From CAMYLY01 sp039587215 (GTDB lineage Bacteria > Gemmatimonadota > Gemmatimonadetes > Gemmatimonadales > GWC2-71-9), in assembly GCA_039587215.1 (NCBI GenBank), contig JBDHIW010000166.1, positions 1 to 5,185 on the forward strand: 5,185 nt of DNA. Reading direction: 5' to 3'. The position numbers were made by a program, and so were the translations under genes. The notes under the pieces are model-generated. The model was not told where the DNA came from, made no database searches, and saw only the letters and a program-made list of their open reading frames with translations. Below are positions 1 through 5,185 of the stretch, piece after piece (positions within the stretch are counted from its first letter, which is position 1; the number at the start of each line of letters is the position of its first letter).

Positions 1-1553
1 ATCGCCGTCTCGGGCACGTACGAGCGGCGCCAGCTGGAGTCCCTCGTTCGGAGCGAAGCGCTACGAGCCGGCGACCTGATTCGCCAGAGTCTCCACGAGA
101 GCATGCTCCGCAACGAGCGCGACCGGACCTACACCATGATCCGCCGGTTCGGGGCCGAGCCCGACGTCGAGACGATCCGCATCTACAACAAGCGCGGCGA
201 AATCAAGTTCTCGACGCACGACGAGGAGATCGGCCGGTCGGTCGATCTCCAGGCGGAGGCGTGCTTCGTGTGTCACGCGACGACCGACGCCCTCGCTTCG
301 GTGCCGACGACGGAGCGCGCCCGGGTGTACGGCAAGGACGGGCATCGCGTGCTCGGGGTCATTACGCCGATCCGCAACAGCGCCAGCTGCGTCGCGGCCG
401 GTTGTCACACGGGCGGGGAGTCGATCCTCGGCGTGCTCGACGTGCAGATGTCCATGCGCGGCGTGGATGCGGCACTCGCGGAGGCGTGGCGCACCGAGTT
501 CGGGGTCGGTCTCGCGCTGATCGTGCTCTCGATGTGCCTCATGGCGGTCGTCGTGTACCGGGCGGTGCACGTTCCCACCCGGGAGCTGCGTCACGGGACC
601 GAGCAGCTGGCGGACGGGAACCTCGACGTCGCGATTGTGCTGGATCGACGGGACGAGCTCGGGGCGCTCGCCGCGTCCTTCAATCACATGGCGACGAGCC
701 TGCGTTCGGCGGACGCCGAGGTGCGGGCGTGGTCGCGCACCCTCGAGGATCGCGTGCGCGAGAAGACCGGACAGCTGGAGCACTTCCACAAGCAGATGAT
801 CCAGGTCGAGAAGACGGCGTCGCTGGGCACGATGGCGGCCACCGTGGCGCACGAGCTGAACAACCCGCTCTCCGGCATCCTGACCTCCGCGAAGCTCGCC
901 AGTCGTCAGCTCGAGCGGCTCGTGCCCCCCGGTGAGGATCGCGCTCGCGTCCTCGCCAATCTGGAGCTCGTGAAGTCGGAGGCGATGCGCTGCGGGATCA
1001 TCGTTCGCGATCTGCTCACGTACGCGCGGGAAAGCACCCACGATTTCCAGCCGGCACATCTGCAGGAGCTCGTCGAGCACGCGGTCAAGCTGGTGGCGCA
1101 CCACCTTCAGCTCGCCAACATCCGGCAGGACATCGCCCATACACTCACCGACGACGCCGTCACGTGCGACCGGGACCAGCTGGTGCAGGCCCTTGTGGCG
1201 CTCATGATCAACGCTGTCGAGGCGATGCCGGACGGCGGCTGCCTCACGGTGCGCACGTCGCCGTCGCTGTCGTCGCCGCTCTCGCGCGTCCGCATCGAGG
1301 TCGGGGACACGGGCGGCGGCATCCCCCCAGGCATCCGCACGCAGATCTTCGATCCGTTCTTCAGCACGAAGAACGCGGCCAAGGGCGTGGGCCTGGGCCT
1401 CGCGGTGGTGTACGGAATCGTGCAGCGGCACGAGGGCACCATCGAAGTGGCGTCGGAGGTCGGCACGGGGACGACCTTCACGCTCGAACTCCCCCGGGAT
1501 CCGGAGAGCGCGGCGCGCGCACACGCGAGAGGCGCAGGCGCGGTGGCAGACCG

Positions 1554-1557
<4 letters not shown>
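1..1557 (+). CDS. Membrane sensor histidine kinase with haem-c-type sensor domain (5' truncated by window edge)
   Basis: The frame is open from base 1, so the gene begins upstream; 518 C-terminal residues are visible, numbered here from the edge. An ATG at 103 is in frame, but sensor-domain sequence continues upstream of it, so it is probably not the start. Residues 1-160 form an extracytoplasmic region with a Cache/PAS-like segment (RIYNKRGEIKFS) and two c-type haem motifs: CFVCH (88-92) and CVAAGCH (130-136, CX4CH). A transmembrane helix spans about 167-186. A HAMP domain follows (DELG at 218-221), then a charged linker, probably coiled coil. The HisKA H-box HELNNPL has its phospho-acceptor at His284. 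The HATPase domain shows the N-box (Asn404), the G1 box DTGGGI (436-441), the F-box FDPFFSTK and the G2 box GVGLGLA. All catalytic motifs look intact. The protein should autophosphorylate in response to a haem-linked signal and pass phosphate to the regulator encoded next. The first membrane helix is presumably outside the window. The exact sensor family (Tll0287-like/DUF3365 or haem-PAS) is not settled. Confidence 0.93.
262..408 (+). other. Two c-type haem attachment motifs in the kinase sensor domain
   Basis: CXXCH is encoded at 262-276 (Cys-Phe-Val-Cys-His) and CX4CH at 388-408 (Cys-Val-Ala-Ala-Gly-Cys-His). Both lie on the N-terminal side of the transmembrane helix, where c-type haem is attached by periplasmic maturation. 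CX4CH is a known, less common haem c attachment spacing, seen in some cytochromes c3. The region between and around the motifs has the feel of a PAS/Cache fold (RIYNKRGE, then GVITPIRN, then ILGVLDVQMSM). Geobacter chemoreceptors with periplasmic haem-c PAS-like domains are a known precedent. That both sites carry covalent haem is inference. Confidence 0.75.
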
Positions 1558-2885
<1,328 letters not shown>

Positions 2886-2886
2886 C

Positions 2887-2891
2887 GGAGG
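2887..2891 (+). promoter_or_regulatory. Shine-Dalgarno site for the archaemetzincin GTG start
   Basis: GGAGG lies just after the regulator's TAG (2883-2885), four bases before the GTG at 2896. The spacing is short but workable. It supports the GTG start and translation as the third gene of the same transcription unit. No room is left for a separate promoter in the 10-base gap, although one inside the regulator gene cannot be excluded. Confidence 0.6.
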
Positions 2892-2895
2892 CCGC

Positions 2896-3435
2896 GTGAT
2901 TCACCTCGCGCTCCTGAACGGGTACCGGCCCGCATGGGTCGACGCCCTCGGCGACGGGATTCGGGACGTTCTGCCGGGGCCAGTGCGCGACCGAGAGATG
3001 CGGCTCGACTTCGGTCCCGCCTTTGCGCCCGACCGGGGACAGTACCACGCGACGTTCCTGCTGGGCGCGCTCCTGCGGACGCTCCCGGCGCCGGAGGACA
3101 AGGTGCTGGGGGTGACGGCGGTCGACCTGTTCGTGCCCGTGCTCACGTTCGTGTTCGGGCAGGCGCAGCTCGCCGGAAGCGCGGCGGTGCTGTCGACGTG
3201 CCGGCTCCAGAACGAGTTCTACGGACTGGCGCCCGACGAGGGGCTGCTGCTCGAGCGCGCGATCAAGGAGGCGGTGCACGAACTCGGGCACGCCCACGGG
3301 CTGGTGCACTGCCCGGACTACCGCTGCGTCATGCACGCCTCGACCCATGTCGAGGACGTGGATCTCAAGGGAGCGGCCTACTGCGGCGGCTGCGGATCGG
3401 CGCTGGAGCGTTCGGCGTCGGACGCCGGGGCCTGA
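2896..3435 (+). CDS. amzA: Archaemetzincin, zinc metalloprotease (peptidase family M54)
   Basis: This complete 179-residue protein is about the size of prokaryotic archaemetzincins. The family signature is clear. The catalytic zinc site is HELGHAHGLVH (128-138), with ligands His128, His132 and His138, catalytic Glu129 and the conserved Gly135. It runs into a second, cysteine-rich zinc site: Cys139, Cys144, then Met146 (the Met-turn-like residue), then Cys163-Gly-Gly-Cys166. The His-rich motif followed by CX4CXM and CXXC is diagnostic of this family among metzincins. No signal peptide or membrane segment is seen, so it should be cytoplasmic. The GTG start is supported by the GGAGG just upstream and by the N-terminus MIHLALL, which resembles the first strand of the fold. 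Family members have been described as metallopeptidases, mostly with unknown physiological substrates. Its place 10 bases after a redox-type two-component system suggests co-transcription; a role in turnover of a signalling or haem protein would be speculation. The last 58 bases overlap the convergent cytochrome b gene. Confidence 0.93.
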   Translation: MIHLALLNGYRPAWVDALGDGIRDVLPGPVRDREMRLDFGPAFAPDRGQYHATFLLGALLRTLPAPEDKVLGVTAVDLFVPVLTFVFGQAQLAGSAAVLSTCRLQNEFYGLAPDEGLLLERAIKEAVHELGHAHGLVHCPDYRCVMHASTHVEDVDLKGAAYCGGCGSALERSASDAGA

Positions 3436-4127
3436 AGGCGCTGCGTCGAGAGCCAGCGCTCGAATTCCTTGGGGTGGTGGGCCTTCAGCTCGGCGAGGGT
3501 GATCTTCCCGTCGAGCCACACGCGGCTCATCGGAAACACGCCGGGACGAAGGTGCACGCTGTAGAGGTGCCAGAGGATGATGGCGAGGAACGCCAACACC
3601 GCTTCGTACCCGTGGATCGCGAGGATGACGTCGTACACCCACTTGGGGAAGACGTGGAGCGTCGTCTCGAAGAACCACATCATGAAGCCCGTGATGACCA
3701 TGACGACCGACCCCCACACGACCGCCAGGTACTCGAACTTCTCGAAGGGGTCGTACTTGTCGAAGGGCGGGGGCGTATCGGTCTTCCCCAGCTGGTACCG
3801 CATGTGATGCCACACGTCGCGCACGTCCTGCAAGCGCGGAATCAGCCGCCACAGGTCGGCGCGCCCCTCGGCCGTCGCGACGACGTACACGACGTGGAAG
3901 ATCCCGAGCAGGAGCAGCCCGGCGCCGGCGAAGTGGTGCAGGGCCGTCCGCAGCGAGAACGCGCCATCGACTACGTGGGTGCCGATCCCGGGGAGGAGGA
4001 GGGGCAGGCCCGTGAGGATCAGGACCGTGAAGATCACGATGAGCGCGATGTGCTGGACGCGCTGCGCCAGCGTGAACCGGATCACGGTCTGGTCGAGGTC
4101 GTGTTCGTACGCCGTCCAGTCGCTCAT
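3378..4127 (-). CDS. Four-helix membrane b-type cytochrome (formate dehydrogenase gamma / hydrogenase cytochrome b-like)
   Basis: This 249-residue integral membrane protein has four predicted helices at about 27-45, 66-84, 133-153 and 170-190. Candidate haem-b ligands are histidines at membrane edges: His26 before helix 1, His64/His65 and His78 around helix 2, and His172 and His187 in helix 4. The opening RFTLAQRVQHIALIV and the TGLPLL after helix 1 resemble the N-terminus of formate dehydrogenase gamma and Ni/Fe-hydrogenase cytochrome b subunits. Proteins of this kind carry electrons between quinones and a partner on the outer face. The ATG at 4127 is preferred because it gives a sensible N-terminus (MSDWTAYEHDLDQ) and overlaps the stop of the multihaem cytochrome gene. 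A longer frame reaching 4235 would add 36 Arg/Pro-rich residues that are a shadow of that gene. The charged loop between helices 2 and 3 (about 85-132) is long. The C-terminal tail of about 20 polar residues falls in the overlap with the archaemetzincin gene. The exact subfamily is uncertain. Confidence 0.9.
   Translation of the reverse strand: MSDWTAYEHDLDQTVIRFTLAQRVQHIALIVIFTVLILTGLPLLLPGIGTHVVDGAFSLRTALHHFAGAGLLLLGIFHVVYVVATAEGRADLWRLIPRLQDVRDVWHHMRYQLGKTDTPPPFDKYDPFEKFEYLAVVWGSVVMVITGFMMWFFETTLHVFPKWVYDVILAIHGYEAVLAFLAIILWHLYSVHLRPGVFPMSRVWLDGKITLAELKAHHPKEFERWLSTQRLQAPASDAERSSADPQPPQ
4124..4127 (-). other. ATGA overlap coupling multihaem cytochrome c and cytochrome b
   Basis: Read on the - strand, the cytochrome b ATG (4127-4125) overlaps the TGA of the multihaem cytochrome (4126-4124). 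A G-rich stretch about 6 bases upstream may act as a weak ribosome site. The arrangement implies coupled translation and equal production of two subunits of one complex. Confidence 0.88.
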
Positions 4128-5185
4128 GGATGCGCCCCCGCGCCGCGGTCCACGACCAGGCGCCGGTACAGGTCGAGGAAGATCATCCCGGCCGCGTACA
4201 GCACGATGCCGCCGATGAGCAGGTAGTAGAACCACTGAATGCCGTACGCCACGAGGTTCACGTCCTCCCGCAGCGACCGGACGTGGATCTTCCCGTTGGC
4301 GACGCCCTCGCCGATGGCCGGATGGCAGCTCCCGCAGGTCTCGGTCAGGTTGTCCGGGTGGATCATGGACCGCGGGTCCGACGACGGCAGGATCCCGTGC
4401 GACCCGTGGCAGCTTTCGCAGCTCGCGACCGTGAGCTGGCCGCTCTCGAGGGCGATCCCGTGGAACGATCCCAGGTACGTGCTCCGTCGCGACGGCGCAA
4501 TGCCGTAACGGACGTTCAGGTCCTCACGATCGTGGCACGCGGTACAGGTCTGTTCCACGTGCGTCGGGTATACGGACGACGTGGGGCTCGTGATCGGCTC
4601 CACGCCGTGTTCCAGGTGGCAGTCGGTGCACGTCGGCACGTCCCGGTTCCCCTCGGCGAACATGGCGCCGTGGATGCCCTCGCCGTACTGCCGGAGGATG
4701 CCCACGTGGCAGCTGCCGCAGAGCGCGGCGACCGTGTCGCGGCCGACCGGAGACTCGGGACTGCTCACCGACTCGATGTCGTGCGCGCCGTTCGCGCTGT
4801 GACAGTCCATGCACACCGGCGCGAGGGCCAGGCCCTTGGCCAGCAGCCCCCGCCCGTGCACCGAGTGGAGGTAGGACGCGACGGCGTCCGCGTCGGGATG
4901 CCCGAACCGCGTCATCGTCTCGGCGTTGGAGTGGCACCCCGCGCACACCTCGAAGACGGTCAGTCGGTAGACCGACGACTCGGGGTCGTCATGCGACAGG
5001 ATGTGGTGGTCGGTGTGGCAGTCCGCACACGTCGCCGGCGGCTCCCCCGTCGCCGGGTGGGGGCGGCCGTGCACGTTGTCGGCGAGGTGCTCCTGTTCGG
5101 TGTGGTGACATCCGCCGCAGTCCACCGGCTCGATGCGGTCGTGCGGATACTCGTCGATCGACGCGTGACACAGGGTGCAGGCAAA
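4124..5185 (-). CDS. Membrane-anchored multihaem cytochrome c, at least ten haems (5' truncated by window edge)
   Basis: The frame is open through the right edge, so the N-terminus and its export signal lie outside; 353 residues are visible, numbered from the edge. A GTG at 5125 is in frame, but a CTLCH haem motif lies upstream of it, so it is not the true start. Ten CXXCH motifs begin at Cys3, 23, 53, 81, 125, 156, 186, 214, 256 and 284, about one haem per 30 residues. A single hydrophobic helix (about 319-337, YYLLIGGIVLYAAGMIFLDL) followed by YRRLVVDR anchors the C-terminus, with the basic tail inside and the haem domain outside. Extra histidines, often as HG, are spaced as expected for distal ligands of bis-His haems. 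The protein should be a periplasmic-face electron wire that exchanges electrons with the cytochrome b encoded next. It resembles the c-type subunits of quinone-linked complexes such as Hmc/Nhc/Ohc, or cytochromes of metal-reducing bacteria, but a precise family cannot be named. No catalytic signature such as the CXXCK haem of NrfA is visible. Confidence 0.93.
   Translation of the reverse strand, partial: FACTLCHASIDEYPHDRIEPVDCGGCHHTEQEHLADNVHGRPHPATGEPPATCADCHTDHHILSHDDPESSVYRLTVFEVCAGCHSNAETMTRFGHPDADAVASYLHSVHGRGLLAKGLALAPVCMDCHSANGAHDIESVSSPESPVGRDTVAALCGSCHVGILRQYGEGIHGAMFAEGNRDVPTCTDCHLEHGVEPITSPTSSVYPTHVEQTCTACHDREDLNVRYGIAPSRRSTYLGSFHGIALESGQLTVASCESCHGSHGILPSSDPRSMIHPDNLTETCGSCHPAIGEGVANGKIHVRSLREDVNLVAYGIQWFYYLLIGGIVLYAAGMIFLDLYRRLVVDRGAGAHP
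4283..5185 (-). repeat. Five tandem two-haem modules within the multihaem cytochrome
   Basis: At protein level the haem domain is a repeated module. It starts with a CXXCH, usually followed by HG or HH three residues later. A Ser/Asp-Pro-x-Ser segment and a second CXXCH follow, 28-31 residues after the first, then an HG or lone His before the next module. Approximate modules in genome coordinates are 5030-5185 (partial, shorter), 4814-5029, 4631-4813, 4421-4630 and 4283-4420. The last four have inter-motif spacings of 28, 31, 28 and 28 residues. Shared words include SPESPV, SPTSSV, DPESSV and DPRSMI. This looks like growth by duplication of a two-haem unit. Confidence 0.75.

Noticed and set aside
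61..1524. Long open frame on the - strand opposite the histidine kinase
   Set aside because: Its translation is Arg/His/Asp-rich with no domain signal, and it lies antisense to a gene with complete kinase motifs. It is a high-GC codon-bias shadow.
3413..3459. GC-rich inverted repeats as a terminator: 3413-3419 with 3421-3427, and 3438-3443 with 3454-3459
   Set aside because: The first has a one-base spacer (five-base loop if the stem opens) and the second only a six-pair stem with a ten-base loop. Neither is followed by a T-run on either strand, and such repeats are common by chance in sequence this GC-rich.
3558..3572. Sigma54-like element on the - strand (TGGCAC, GG-N10-GC spacing)
   Set aside because: It falls inside the cytochrome b coding sequence, where Trp-His-Leu-Tyr-Ser codons explain it. 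No gene starts downstream on that strand, and the -12 side lacks the TT before GC.
2934..4226. 430-codon + strand frame spanning the archaemetzincin and antisense of cytochrome b
   Set aside because: It crosses from one real gene into the antisense of another, with Arg/Gly/Ala-rich then His/Glu-rich composition typical of shadow frames.
4128..4235. N-terminal extension of cytochrome b up to 4235
   Set aside because: The extra 36 residues are Arg/Pro/Gly-rich and lie out of frame within the membrane-anchor end of the multihaem cytochrome gene. The ATG at 4127 with the ATGA overlap is far more plausible.

Overview
The window comes from a GC-rich, protein-dense bacterial chromosome. It carries a two-component system, an archaemetzincin, and a membrane redox module built on multihaem cytochrome c. 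Multihaem cytochromes, a sigma54-dependent NtrC-type activator and a bacterial archaemetzincin together suggest an environmental respiratory bacterium such as an Acidobacteriota, Myxococcota/Desulfobacterota-like or Methylomirabilota-like lineage. This placement is inference only: no rRNA or marker gene is present.

Layout. On the + strand, from the left edge to 3435, three genes run rightward with almost no spacing. (1) A membrane sensor histidine kinase, cut by the left edge, has an extracytoplasmic sensor region with two c-type haem attachment motifs, CXXCH and CX4CH. (2) A complete NtrC-family response regulator starts inside the kinase stop (ATGA overlap). (3) A complete archaemetzincin (peptidase family M54) starts with GTG 10 bases after the regulator. 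On the - strand, from the right edge back to 3378, two genes run leftward. (4) A C-terminally membrane-anchored multihaem cytochrome c, cut by the right edge, shows ten CXXCH motifs in five repeated two-haem modules. (5) A four-helix b-type cytochrome is joined to it by another ATGA overlap. The two transcription units converge and their last genes overlap tail to tail by 58 bases.

How the parts may work together. The cytochrome b would exchange electrons with the quinone pool and pass them to or from the extracytoplasmic decahaem protein, forming a quinone-linked electron conduit. The kinase would read haem redox state or a haem ligand outside the membrane and phosphorylate the regulator. 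The regulator carries the GAFTGA loop, so it should activate sigma54 promoters. An obvious candidate target is the promoter of the convergent cytochrome operon, which lies beyond the right edge. The archaemetzincin sits in the regulatory transcription unit, but its substrate is unknown. The window has no intergenic stretch longer than about 10 bases, and I see no RNA genes, mobile elements, CRISPR or convincing terminators.
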